Part shown: positions 46,101-59,925 of the stretch, in pieces
How positions within the stretch are numbered: position 1 is the stretch's first letter
How the letters are laid out: each line of letters starts with the position of its first letter
NCBI GenBank assembly: GCA_023055505.1
Contig: JALIRH010000018.1
Location: forward strand, 9,478,646-9,542,645
Direction: 5' to 3'
DNA: 64,000 bases
From: Callipepla californica brunnescens
Taxonomy: Eukaryota > Chordata > Aves > Galliformes > Odontophoridae
Translations under genes and position numbers: made by a program
The notes under the pieces: generated by a model
Database searches by the model: none
The model's input: the letters and a program-made list of their open reading frames with translations, nothing else
Told to the model about the DNA's origin: nothing

Positions 46101-49100
46101 ATTCAGTGAGACCTGGATAGGCTGGAGAGTTGGGCAGAAAAGAACCAGATAAACAAGAGCAAATGTAGAGTTTTGCACCTAGGGAGGAATAACTGCATGC
46201 ACCAGTACAGTTTGGGGGATGACCTTTTGGAGAAGAGCTCTGAGGAGAGGGACCTGGGTGTCCTGGTAGATGACAGGCTGGCCATGAGCCAGCAGTGTGC
46301 CTCGGTGACCAAAAAGGACAATGGGATCCTGGGGTGCATTAAGAAGAGTGTGACCAGCAGGTCAAGAGTCCAGCGGAGGGCCACTAAGATGATAAAGGGC
46401 GTGGAACACTTCTCTTACAAGAAAAGGCTGAGCGTCTTGGGTCCATTCAACCTTGAGAAAAGAAGGCTTAGAGGGGATCTGATCCACATCTATAAATACC
46501 TAAGGAGCAGGAGGCAAAGGGACCAGATTGGACTCTTCTCAGCGGTGTGTGGTGATAGGGTGAGGGGAAATGGCCACAAACTGAAGCATAGGAATTTCTG
46601 TGCAAATGTGCATGGGAACTTCTTCACAGTGCAGTGCCAGAGCACTGGCACAGGCTGCACAGAGAGGTGGTGGAGACTTCTCTGGAGATGTTCAAGACCC
46701 ACCTGAATGCCTACCTGTGCAACCTGGGCTAGGGAGCTGCTTTGGCAGGGGGGTTGGACTTGATGATCTCTAGAGGTCCCTTCCAACCCCCACAGTTCTG
46801 TGATTCTGTGAAATGGAACAGTTTAAATTAATTCTTTCTATGTATGGCATTTGTATGCTGTTGCACATACATTTTTTCATTTTCTCTGTCATATCCCACA
46901 AAGTTTCCATTGCTATTATATGTTCCCTGTAAACAGGTTCGTAGATCATCTTCAGTTCTGTGTTACTATCACTGTGAATTAGTCACGAGGCAGTAGCTAT
47001 AGTACTGTATTAAGCCAACAAGTTTTTTTTTTCCCTTGAGAAAATAGGAATCATTTTGCATACAAACCCACCTACCGTGCTAATGGAAGTTGTTATTTTT
47101 GAATACATTTCTTAAAACCACAGAGCCAGACTGACTGCACTTTCCACTCCTCAGTAAATTTCCCCCACCAGAGGCATATATCATTCAGAGATTGCTGAGA
47201 ATTCAGTAACAAAAACAAGCAATGCTGTGTTTTTCTAATGTATTCTCTATCCAACATAATCAACTATATTCTTTTTTATTAACTGAAAAATTGGAGAGTT
47301 AACATTTGGTGGAGAAGGTCCAACTAGAGTATTTCATTTTGAATCCTATTTCATACAGGAAAGATTATTTCCAAATGTGGCCAAATTGCTTGGCTATTAA
47401 GTGCTTGGCAGCACTGTTCTGTGCATTAGAGCAATGTAGAACTTTAAATTACGCAGCCTTTTACTAATGCAGTAGTTCTCATAGCTGTATTTACACATTT
47501 GCTTTTCCGAGAGGCATCTAATACTTACACTCCAAACTGCTTTAGAAATGACTTTGTCACAAGCTAGCTAATGTGCATTATCATCTCAATATCTTGTTTC
47601 AATGCATTTTCAAGTACTTTTTGAGTTGGCATTTTTTATCATGGAGTTTTTTTTACTGTTCTTCGTGAAGTTTAAAATTTAAACATCCGACTTTTCACCT
47701 CTGGTAACAAGACATATTTAGGAAAAATAAGCCCCTCCAAAACATGACTAAATATTCTCTTTTCTGTTAAATTGAATTTATGTTAGTTACTTCAGCAAAA
47801 TAGTAAAATTAGCTCTACTGAGGATGCAGTGTAGTGCCAAAATCTTCCCTGTGTTTTGCGGTTACTTCTCCCTTGAGATAGGATAAAGGTCTGTAGACAA
47901 AACTGACTTGAGATAATTAGGAGTTCATGCTTCCGTGGAAAACTGTAGGTTTGTGATTTATCAATGAATTTTTGAATCAGCTATCTCTTGTCTCTTCCTG
48001 GAAGCTTTAATGTATTAAAAACAGTTTGCACACAATTGTCAGCATGTTACTGAGGTTTTCAGTGAGTATGACACAAAATGACACAAAATCAAGGCAGAAA
48101 ACTGCCTCTTAAAAATATACAAAAAGAACATTTTTCTAGGGGGAAGAAGAAAAAATCGCTATGTGTTTAGCAGAAATCTTGCATATGTTTTTTCATTCAC
48201 ATGGGAATGTGGGGTGGGGGTGGAGAGCTATCTGTTGCTTTCACTTACTGTATTTGTTTTACCAATTTGAATAGGTAATAATTTATTTAAATAAAGTGTT
48301 TAAAAATAATTAAATTACTCAAAAGATTAAATAACCTTCCTGTGGCTTTTGAGCGCATAGTTTTCAGGAAGAGATATTTTATTAAAATCTACCAGTGTAA
48401 ATTTTAGGAGGATTTACGCCTTGGGAATTTTCCCATCTGTTCTTTAAAGCACATCAACAGCAAGCACCAGGGAAAAAGCTTTGCAAATTATTACCTCCAG
48501 ATTCTGAGAAACTTGTTTTGAAAACTCGCACATCCTGTATGGGACGTCACTGTGCTCACTGCACCATTCCAGGATGTAATTTGAATTCTCTACACTTTTG
48601 CAGTTTTAAAATACATCGTTTTACCACCTGCATAACCTGAGTTTTTGAAACAAGAAACCTGAATTTCACCTTGATCAAGAGTGGGTACAATAGCAAACCC
48701 CTGGCACTTGCTGTGTGCCAGTGAGGAGAAGACGTGTGCTTCACTTAGCCTGCTGCCACCAGATGCCCATGTTAGCAGGCTGCATGCTCACTTCCCTGAC
48801 CATTCTGCCATCATCTTTTGTATTCAGAGAAGAAAGCCAGTTCTGACAGGGCAAAACAGATGATACCCTTTGATGTAGTGACAAAATATTCTTTCATACC
48901 TAAAAGCTTAATTTGTCTGTCACTAGTTACTACACCCCATTCTGAAAAATTGTAGCTTGATACCATTAAAAATTAATTTCCAGAATGCCTTAATAGAACT
49001 TCAACTAGAAACCTGCTATTGAATAGCTCACAGCCAGGAAGTATATGGACCCATTTTGTGGATGCATGTACAGAGCTTGTTGCAACAGGCAGTGTGCATT

Positions 49101-52100
49101 CACCAGTATTTGCTTGAGAAGCCTATAGGAAGGATAAAGAGAAACGCAGTGCGTTTTGTGTCTTTTGAAATGACAGAGCCTTCCACTAGCAGATGAGTCA
49201 CATCAAACAGAGGGTTCCCATCTCTCTCTCTTTTGACTGTGGAGAGAGTTTATGGTAGACAAAGTCCTAACTTGTGAACTCTCGTCTTTGTTCAGTGCCA
49301 GGTGGGATGAATCTAGGCTTGTGAGCATTTTGCCATCAGGCCCCAGCAGTGAGATGTAGCAGTACATAAGATTATTGAGGTTATGGATGCACATAGAAAT
49401 TGAAACTATTTGCTAGATTTTTTGATGATATAATAATTTATTCTGTATGAGTATCTACAAGATAATGGATATTGCGTATGTCTAAGTCCACATACCTGGG
49501 ATGAGAGAAGAGAATGGAGAAAGGACTTTTAGCAATGCATCTGTACTTTTGCAGTCCTTCATATACATAATTAAATCCAAATTGTGTACTTTATTAAGGA
49601 GTGACCAGCCTCTAGAAGGTAATAATAAAAGACAAAAATAAATACAATAACACTAAAACAAGGAAATTATAAAAATATAGACTTGAAAAGTGTGCCCTTT
49701 AGAGAGTTACAGTGATTGATAGAATTCTAGTTGCTAGATAATCTAGTAGAAATCTTGGTATTTCTATGTCTGCAAAAGGATTTGTTTAGGTATGGTCTAT
49801 GTATGCCATAGACCACTGCTTTCAAAGTGTGGACATGGAAGGAGATGACACTTCCAGGACATCTGCCTGAATTCATTGCATTTACAGACTTACTGATGTT
49901 ATTTCATACCCATCAGAAGTATCAAAGTTAGGGATTCCTTAGTTGTTCTAGTCTTTTTCTGAATCCAATGCTTTAGTTCACTGTATTTTAGCTTAATATT
50001 TATTGTGTGATAGCACCACTGAGCCAGATTGAATGGCCTTATATGTGGTAGTTCAGCTACAGAAAGTGTATACTTTTATTCAAAAATCTGTGTCAGATTT
50101 TTACTGAAATATTTTATGCCATATTTAAATGCTGTTGCTTTTATTTCCTTTCTTCCTCTTAGGGAACCCATTCATGCCCAACTGTTTTAAGCTGCTTGAA
50201 TCCTTTGTAGTTAATACAAGGAGGCTACATGTGGTTGGGATATTGACCGGCTGAAGAATAAGCGATATACTAGAATCTTTGTTTTCTACTTTAAACCAGG
50301 GAACTGCAGCAAATAGATGTTTCTGTTGCAGTAAGTCATAGTTGCAGTTTATTTCAGTGATATTAAACACCAAAAAAGTGATGTTCTCGATGAGACAGAA
50401 GGAGCTAGAGTCTGTCCCTTCAGGTCTGATCTTCACAGATTAAAAACTGGATAAGGCTTATTTGATTGCAGCTTGTTAATAAGATAGTCCAAAGACCCCA
50501 CTGTGTATGTTCAACCTCATGATCAGGCTTCCAGGTTCCAAATTAGAATGGTGGATGAATTCATCTCAATTTATTTCAGGTACCTGAAGTTAGAGATCAA
50601 TCTCATCTAAGCTTTCTCTCAGGACAAGTAAAGAGAAGCATTTTTAGAATGTTCACATCTAGAGAGGTGGACTGATTCCTGGCTCACCACAGTGTACAAA
50701 AAATAGGTTAGACATTGCAGCTCTTCAATTACATGACAAGATTATATGAATCCCTAAAATTGTGCCTCAATTACTTATTTGCATGATGAATAACTTGCTT
50801 ACATCTAGGCAATGTTATGTAATACAAGAGAACTTTGAGATGAATGTTTCATAATTTTCAGCTTGAATTCTGAGTTTTAAATTCTATTTCTAATGACTTT
50901 TTATTATGAGAAGTGTTCCAAATTAGGAAGGAGTCTTTTAGTTATGATTGTGAATTGTCTATGAGTCTATAAACAAGTATCACGGCACATATTCTTTAAA
51001 GTTTTGCGCTAGCCTTTTTATTTTTTCATTACATAAAGATTTTATATTTGCTAAAATGTGAGCTAAAAGTACTGCTGGCTTCTAAAATATTCTCCTGTTG
51101 GTTTGCTGGTAAAACGAGATTTTAGAGCTGAAAACTTAATAGTACATCTGCATTCACAACTTTTTCTATGCCATATCAAGGCAAAGATCAGGAAATCGTA
51201 AGTTTCCCCATCCAGTCATGAATTTTTCCTTTGGGTTTTCCAACCTTATGTATCTACACATATCCATATACTTTAATTTGTATATAGCTTTTTCTAGTTG
51301 TATAACTAGAAAAAAATTGTGAACATTTATGCATTTTGTTAATGTAAGCTTTGATTTATATCAACATTTATAACAAAAAAGTTAGCAGACTGAGGATCCA
51401 TTAGACTAGGAGCTGTTCAAAATGTACAGTGAATAACAGGAGATTCACTGACATGAAAGTTATATCACAGTAGGAAAGATTTATGCAGTTGAATTAGTTA
51501 ATCTTAATGGAGTATTATCATATTCTGTAAATCATATTGCAGATTATGTTTTATTTATACCCTACATGTTATACTTATGTGACAGGTACTAAATGTACCC
51601 CAAAGGGTATATTTCTAAATAGAAAATAAACTAGCTGTTCCCCAGCTGACATCTAACTGTTAGAAATCGAAACGTTGCATCTATAAAACTTACTTGTTAA
51701 GTTATATCCTAGCAAAGTCTGGAGTACAGAAGCTGAAGCTTGCTCTGGAGCCCAATTTTTAGCTAGTTTGGCTTCCTATGATTTGTTTCAGGTCCTGAAG
51801 AATGCAAGGGTTCCACAACCTTCCTACCATTACTGCTGATGTCAGTATTTTGAAGCTTGCCCTGAGTTAATTAATCCAAAAGGCAGATTGATGGAATCTC
51901 CACAGTACTCTACCCCTATGCAATAAAGAATTCCTTGTGTTATGAAAATTCCCAGGCTTCTCATGCCTCCAGTGAGTCTTTTCTTAAATGCCTATTTTTT
52001 ATGATCAACTTCATATAGCAAGAAGTTAAAAGGCACTTTGGCTAAAGGCTGGTGAAATGCCTTAGTAGAATTAAGTAGTAACACAGTGAATATAACAGCA

Positions 52101-52222
52101 CTTTAAAAGGTAGAGAAGTAAATTTCTTATCAGCGATTGGATGCTCAGGAGTGCTCTAAAATGTTCCTCTGTTACAAAATGTTTAGTATGTTATGACTAA
52201 TGTGCTTGGTTTGAAATTGCAG
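43178..52222 (+). other. MID1: MID1 intron, 9.0 kb
   Basis: Donor GTAAGT; acceptor AAATTGCAG ending at 52222. It contains a 1-kb CR1 at 45815-46811 in the same orientation as the gene. I see no other recognisable feature in it. A short AATC-type tandem repeat lies at about 43993-44013. Confidence 0.85.
45815..46811 (+). mobile_element. CR1 LINE, 1 kb 3' part with decayed reverse transcriptase
   Basis: The opening frame reads VTHSILITKLRKCGIDEWMM, WVENWLTGNAQRVV and then GVPQGSVLGLVL, which are CR1 reverse-transcriptase motifs. The catalytic F/Y-ADD box is degenerate: at 46063-46074 it reads F-V-E-G, so both catalytic aspartates are gone. The frame then breaks and resumes at 46173 (LGRNNCMHQYSLGDDLLEKS, ERDLGVLVDDRLAMSQQC). 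A deletion of roughly 40-50 codons joins VTSRSR directly to [11 protein letters not shown] near 46366. The 3' UTR ends GGTCCCTTCCAACCCCCAC and TTCTGTGATTCTGTG. It cannot move by itself. It is the longest single stretch of mobile element in the window. Confidence 0.93.
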
Positions 52223-52384
52223 GTTTATGTAACTCAGCCGACAGCTGGATGATTGTTCCCAATATCAAACAAAACCACTACACTGTGCATGGGTTACAGA
52301 GTGGCACAAAGTACATCTTCATTGTTAAGGCCATTAATCAGGCTGGCAGCAGAAGCAGCGAGCCAGGCAAGCTCAAGACAAACA
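52223..52384 (+). CDS. MID1: MID1 exon, 162 bp: fibronectin type III domain, second half (residues 429-483)
   Basis: It starts phase 1 after AAATTGCAG (GT completing a serine codon) and ends phase 1 before GTGAGT. Translation: [40 protein letters not shown] and [13 protein letters not shown]. The L-x-S-G-T-x-Y-x-F-x-V-x-A-x-N-x-A-G pattern is the FN3 E-F-G strand signature and is complete. Together with the previous exon it encodes the whole FN3 module and nothing else. Multiple-of-three length and equal phases mean it can be skipped without changing frame. Confidence 0.97.
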
Positions 52385-54780
52385 GTGAGTAACGTGAAAT
52401 CCAGCACGCACGCACTCTTCTCCTTTTTAGGTTTGGTCTTTGAAAGACACATGAGTGTAGAGCAGATTAACTTACAATGCTTCCCACAGTGAAAGCCTCT
52501 TATTTGACTTGATTCAAGATTGCCAGAGTCTCCACTACTGTAAAAATTACTTTCTGTTGAGAGAAGCATCTGTACTCTGATCACTGGAAATAACATTTAG
52601 GAACAGAGCCTTCACATATGAAATGATTGAAAATATTGTTTTGTGGTTTTAAAGTCCTGTCTATTCTTTTTCCTCTACAAAGTAAAAACTTTTCTTATGT
52701 TTGCAATAAAACATTTTATTTTTGTATAGTGTTCATAAGATAACTGCTAATTTAATTTTGTTCTCCATAATGATCTCTTTCTTAGGACACTGGAAAACTT
52801 CTTTAGCTCCATCCCCCTCTTTTTTTATGGAGTTCAGTGAGGTGGTAGAATAGTTAGAGATCCCACTTCAAAAAAAAAAAAAAAGGTTGCACAAATTACT
52901 AGCAGATGTAGTATGGTAATTTTAAGACTGGTTTTCAGCCTTTTTCTTGTGTCCTGGCCAACCCCTCAGTCCTGTAGTCATCATAAGCAGCTTTGATCAT
53001 GGGAAATTGAGCACTGGGATTTGTGCACTCTCTGAAACCTGCTTATTCAGGGGGAAGATGCTCAAAAAGGATTGATAACTGAGTGTTGCAAGAAGGAGGA
53101 CAGGGAGAATGACATGTACAAGTTTGGAGTCTTCAGTTATTTACCTAGCTTGCACTCCTGTGTAAAAGCTGCTTGTACAAACTGTGTATCTGCTACCAAG
53201 CATTTGGTAACATGCAAGAGGACCCACTGGGAATGACAATCCTTCATCCTTTTCTTTTTTTATGACCCAGTGTGGCACAAAAGCAACTTCTCAGGTGACT
53301 GTGAGAAAGGATCTAAACAGATTCAATTCTTTACAGAGAAAGATATCCTTCAGATACTACTTCAGTGACAAAAAAGCTACTAACCAGTTAAGGAGGCAGC
53401 ATGTAGATATTTTACTTCTATCCAGTAGTAAGAAAAAGCCAGCAAAATGCACTCTCAAATAATGTTTAATGTATTTATTTTATACCTACATGTAATACAT
53501 GAATAAATGCATATTATGAAAGCAGAAAATTTAATCTAATTTAATAATCTAATTTCAGACTTACCTATAATAATGTTTTCTGAGAATTAGTATTGCACCC
53601 ATCATCTTCCACTCGATATTTCTACATTTTCAGGTTTCCCAGAGATCTGAATCAATGCATATTGACTGTCCCTGTTCACAGGAATTTCATTTCTTCATAT
53701 TCCCACACTAATGCTTTCAGTTTCACTGCATGAAAAGTACTTAACTGTACCTTCATGAACACTGAGTAATTTACATCTTATTTGAAATTCACTTGTCGGT
53801 GCCAGAGGGTCACAGACCTCATGAGAGTGCTCATATCTGTTTTCTTTGTGTGCAATCAAATCTGCTTACATTTTTCTTCCGTGATATGAAAGACAATTAG
53901 AAGTGGAAAGAGCTTTGATGGAGCACTTGTAGAGTCATAGTTTCCTAGTTGTATCTTCATGGAGGTAAGCAATCACCCTGCTTACTGACACACAGTGCAC
54001 ATTGGTCAGAATTGTGCCAGTCTTCAAATATATAGAGGGTTTGGTTTACCAAAAAGTTTCCTGATATTGTCTGCAAGCCTTATGCTACAGCTGAAGATAC
54101 TTGCCAAGATCAACAACCTCAGCAATGTTTTTACACCATATTATCTGGACCAAGTTATAGTTCACTTCCTCCTTTTTAATGCACGATATCTCACAGTGCA
54201 GTACCATGTGGGCATCCTTCCAGAACTGATCCTGAATTGTTGACTGTGCTTGTTATAAATAAAGCTGTGAGTGAAGGAACAGACAAGGCTAATGCTTTTT
54301 CCTACTTTCAAATTAATTTTGTGGGATTTGAAATCATACTTTTTTTGTAGCAATGATGAAAATGTTATTATGGAACTTGAACCCCAGGGAATTAATAGAA
54401 TGTAACATTCTAAATCTAATATGCTGTGAAAAAAAAGCAGCCCTCAGACCTTTATTAACATGTATATTGGTTTCAATTACACGCAAGAATTAGAGTGTTC
54501 AGGTTACCTCTAGGTCAGAGATAATGGGCATGATGATTATGCAGGGTCTTTTCAGAGATTATCAACACAGGGAAGATAATGCACAATGAGATTGACAGTA
54601 AACTGACAATGCAAACCAGCTAGTGCAGAGAGCAGAATCAGCATGTCTTGAGAACACTTCAGAGAAGGAGATTAATATGATTATGTAATCTTGTATAATA
54701 CTTTTTTAATACTTTCCATCAACTCTTTTTAAAATTAAAGACAAATTATTCTTCTTCTACCTTTGTCATTGCATATGTAG
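52385..54780 (+). other. MID1: MID1 intron, 2.4 kb
   Basis: Donor GTGAGT; acceptor GCATATGTAG ending at 54780. A poly(A) run lies at about 52870-52884. No transposon or coding relic was recognised. Confidence 0.85.
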
Positions 54781-54988
54781 GTCAGCCATTTAAGCTGGAC
54801 CCCAAATCTGCTCATAGAAAACTGAAAGTGTCTCATGACAACTTGACAGTGGAACGTGACGAAACTTCCTCCAAAAAGAGTCATACACCAGAGCGATTCA
54901 CAAGCCAAGGGAGCTATGGAGTAGCTGGCAATGTGTTCATTGACAGTGGACGGCATTACTGGGAAGTGGTTATTAGCGGGAGTACATG
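54781..54988 (+). CDS. MID1: MID1 exon, 208 bp: linker and PRY/SPRY start (residues 483-552)
   Basis: It enters in phase 1 and leaves in phase 2 (TG of a tryptophan codon) before GTATGT. Translation begins [20 protein letters not shown] and ends [33 protein letters not shown] is the PRY motif and HYWEVV the first SPRY motif of the B30.2 domain. The polar stretch [15 protein letters not shown] is the linker between them. In human MID1 this C-terminal half carries many Opitz G/BBB syndrome mutations, which mostly reduce microtubule binding. Confidence 0.97.
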
Positions 54989-57013
<2,025 letters not shown>

Positions 57014-57275
57014 CTGTTAAAAGCCAAAAGGTAGGAGGATGTGTTTCTCAAGACAGCTGCCTGTAGGAGCTCACCTGGAGCTGGTGGACTTCATGGCATC
57101 CCAATGGTTGCTGCCAGACCCAGCCAGAACCGAAAAGGGGAGACTCTCTCTTTTCCAAGTACTTTATGCAGAAGGACAAGAAGTGTCTTTAATAATACCT
57201 TAGAACTCTTTTTGCAGTTGCTTTTGTTTTGTTTTGCATTTAGTCTTTAGTCTTTTCAGGAAGATTTATAAATTA

Positions 57276-57335
57276 TTTATAAAAAGAAAAAAAAAAGAGA
57301 GGGAGAACAAGGAAAAAGGAGAGAGAGAGAAGGGA
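57276..57335 (+). repeat. Purine-rich (A/G) tract in 3' UTR
   Basis: About 60 bases almost wholly A and G, including GAGAGAGAGA. Low complexity; could bind purine-rich RNA-binding proteins or just be a microsatellite. Confidence 0.75.
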
Positions 57336-57592
57336 AAGCCTGGTTTGGATACCTGTAAAATGACTTATTTGTTTTGCACATCAGTGGTTGCGTTCATTAA
57401 AGATTCATCAACTCATTACATTATTTTATTTACAGTGGAAACTGGAAGGATAAAAGTGTGCTGTGGTGGACAAGTCAGTATACTGCTGGCTTTATTCATA
57501 CCAATTGTAGTGATCATTACCAATCTCACTGAATGCAAAAATCTCATAATTTCTACCTTGCACATAGGAATGTGCAGACCAAAAAGAATGAA

Positions 57593-57598
57593 AATAAA
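57593..57598 (+). terminator. Possible proximal poly(A) signal
   Basis: AATAAA about 580 bases after the stop codon. The downstream sequence is A-rich and lacks an obvious GT-rich element, so it is weak. Confidence 0.35.
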
Positions 57599-58772
57599 CA
57601 AGTAAAGAAATAGAGCTAGCCAACACAGCAAAAAAAGAAAGTTTAATTTGCTTTTGTTCACAGGGCAGTGTGTTCTCTTTTCACAAAACACATGTGGAGT
57701 GTCTTCTAGAAATGTGAGTGTATAAATCATCTGGTGATTTATTTTATTGATGGCAACATTCCCATCTGCCAGTTTCACTTTTGTCTTTGGGAAACACTGT
57801 AGAATCACTGAGGATGTGAAGGACTGATACCATCTCTGAAAAAGCAACGCTGGAGGAGAGGAGCCAACCCAAGGTCTGATTGTGGACTAATTTGACAAAA
57901 CAGTGCAACATTTAAGGTTTGACCATAAGGGAAGACATCATGTTTCTGATGGTAAACACATGAATGCTTATTGCTGATTTTACAAGGTTCAACACAGCAA
58001 GCCCAGCCAATAACTCAGAAGTGAGACATAAGCCACCTAACCATTGATTTTAAATTGAATACAAATGTTTCATTGTTGTACATTATGTAGTAATAACAAA
58101 GCAAGGAAATCTGTTTTGCATGGACTGTATGGAGAAACACTGCAGCTGGAGTTTGTTCATAATTATAATTGTCTTGGGTTGTTTGGAGAAGATCAGTTCT
58201 CTTTGTGAATGAGCAGTGAATAACAAATTTTCAGGAGCAGTAGGAATCTGCACAGGCAGGATCTGCATTCACGTAGGTGTTGCTGGATGAACTTCAATGA
58301 AGTCAATAGAGATTGCACCTATTTTATCTCAAAGCTGAACCAGGTGCATTTTTTTCACTTTTCCTTCTACGAGGTAGAAGCCCGTTGTAATTACTACAAT
58401 ACTTGTTTATAAATAATCATTTTGGGAGATGCTTGAGGTATATGATAACTTTAAAAGGATGTTACTGTTCAAGTGGTGAAAATCTGCCTGTGTGGAAAGA
58501 GTATAAATTGAATACCAGCTTTAAGAAAAGATTTAAGATTTTTTCAGTAGTTTATAACCATGCTTTAGGTGTCTTTTGAAAAGGATGCCCTAATGCACTT
58601 TGTTCACTAATGGAGCCAAAATAAAACGGTCCCAAACTCAGCTTCAGATTTTTTAAATAGTGATTCTGCAGGTACAAAGCTGTACTACAGTTTGCCTTAT
58701 GATGATTTGGAAAAATTATGAACTTGGTAGTACACACCTATGGGGGTTTGGATTTTCCCTTTTTTAATAGGA

Positions 58773-58778
58773 AATAAA
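58773..58778 (+). terminator. Possible internal poly(A) signal
   Basis: AATAAA followed at once by TGTCTGTCTTTGTTCCTTTC, a good GT/T-rich downstream element but rather close. Another AATAAA lies at 58620-58625. Either could give a shorter 3' UTR. Confidence 0.4.
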
Positions 58779-59634
58779 TGTCTGTCTTTGTTCCTTTCAT
58801 TTCCCTTTACATGCTCTACTAGCTGATTACTTAAATGGAGAGAACTGTTACAGTACATTGCTGGTAATGTGTGTGGCTTTCTGCTGTGGCAGTATCCCAC
58901 AATTCACAGGCAAGAACCACTGATTTTTCAAAAGTTGACATAAATACAGGAAAATATGTGCATACAGTGGCAGTGTACTGCACTGTTTATTGTTGTGTCT
59001 TTAGTAACAAAGAAAAAAATATGCTCAAAAATGAAGAAGTAAATAAATCCTCAAATATTACATTTTCTATCTGAGTACATTGTTACTAGTACAGCCTGAT
59101 GCACACTGCATGGATGATCTGGCCTGGAATGTTTGAAGACAGCTGAGGTGACATGAAAATTATTATAACGAGTTGTCAGGAGATGACTGATGAGAAGCAG
59201 TAATAAAAATGTACAGGAGGAAAGGAGTCTTCATGTAGGATTTTTGCCAAGTTTCTGCCCAACAGGAAAGTGGGTATTACTACAGTACAAGCAGTGAGGC
59301 TGTGTGCTTCCTCTTTTCCTAGGAATATTAAATCTAGAAGCTGATTTTGTAGTGAACAAATTGAAAACACTCTTCCATGTTTGGCCATACAATGTTAGCA
59401 GAGATTGAGCTGGATGTAGTTAACACTATGAATTTGGACAGATCCCTACTGATCTCACAATTTTTTTCATTTTAAAGACGGTGAGTTCAAAGGCAGATCA
59501 TGATTTTGGTGAAAGTAAAAATGGGTGGTTTTTATCTGTATGCCTTTCTGTATTATTTATATTTTAACACAGAATACTTCATTTGGAGCTAGGCCACATT
59601 GCTACATTGGACTGTTAGTTCAGTGAGTACAACT

Positions 59635-59763
59635 CTGTGTGTATATGTTTGTGTATATGTGTATACATTTGTATATACACATACGTATGTATGAGTATAC
59701 ACACAGCAGTATATGCACAGACACAATGCAATGTGTGTATATAGGTACACACGTATATACACA
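59635..59763 (+). repeat. TG/TA then CA/TA-rich tract with hairpin potential
   Basis: The first part is TGTGTATATG-like and the second CACATACGTATG/GTATACACACA-like. In RNA the two parts can pair as a long imperfect hairpin. It lies in the predicted 3' UTR near its end. Confidence 0.8.
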
Positions 59764-59903
59764 GAAATGACACTAATTAGGAGCTCTTTTTTGCTTGTTT
59801 CTTGAATTTCATATTCTGTATGACTATGAGGAAACAAGTTGCTATGAATGGTATTCATCTGGACATTTTTTAACAAACAAAATCTGTTCATGCCTGATTA
59901 ATC

Positions 59904-59909
59904 AATAAA
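59904..59909 (+). terminator. MID1: Likely distal poly(A) signal of MID1
   Basis: AATAAA in AATCAATAAAAGCATCC is followed about 25 bases later by CTTCTGTGGTCTGTGGCATT, a TG-rich downstream element at the expected distance. Cleavage would fall near 59920-59930. It is the best-formed site after the stop codon. Confidence 0.6.
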
Positions 59910-59925
59910 AGCATCCATTCAAAAC

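Larger units (their letters stand above)
57014..59925 (+). other. MID1: MID1 3' untranslated region (predicted extent)
   Basis: The exon continues past the stop codon with no donor-like reason to end early. The end is set by an AATAAA at 59904 followed by a TG-rich stretch, so about 2.9 kb. It includes a purine-rich run at about 57276-57335, two nearer AATAAA motifs and a TG/CA-rich tract at 59635-59763. Short open frames here (for example 57234-57605) are not coding. Length is inference from signals; no transcript data are available. Confidence 0.6.

Noticed and set aside
46173..46706. 177-codon ORF as a possible host gene
   Set aside because: Its peptide ([29 protein letters not shown]) is the CR1 ORF2 C-terminus with an internal deletion.
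48207..48225. G-rich run as a possible G-quadruplex
   Set aside because: Only three runs of three or more G plus a GG; insufficient for a confident quadruplex.
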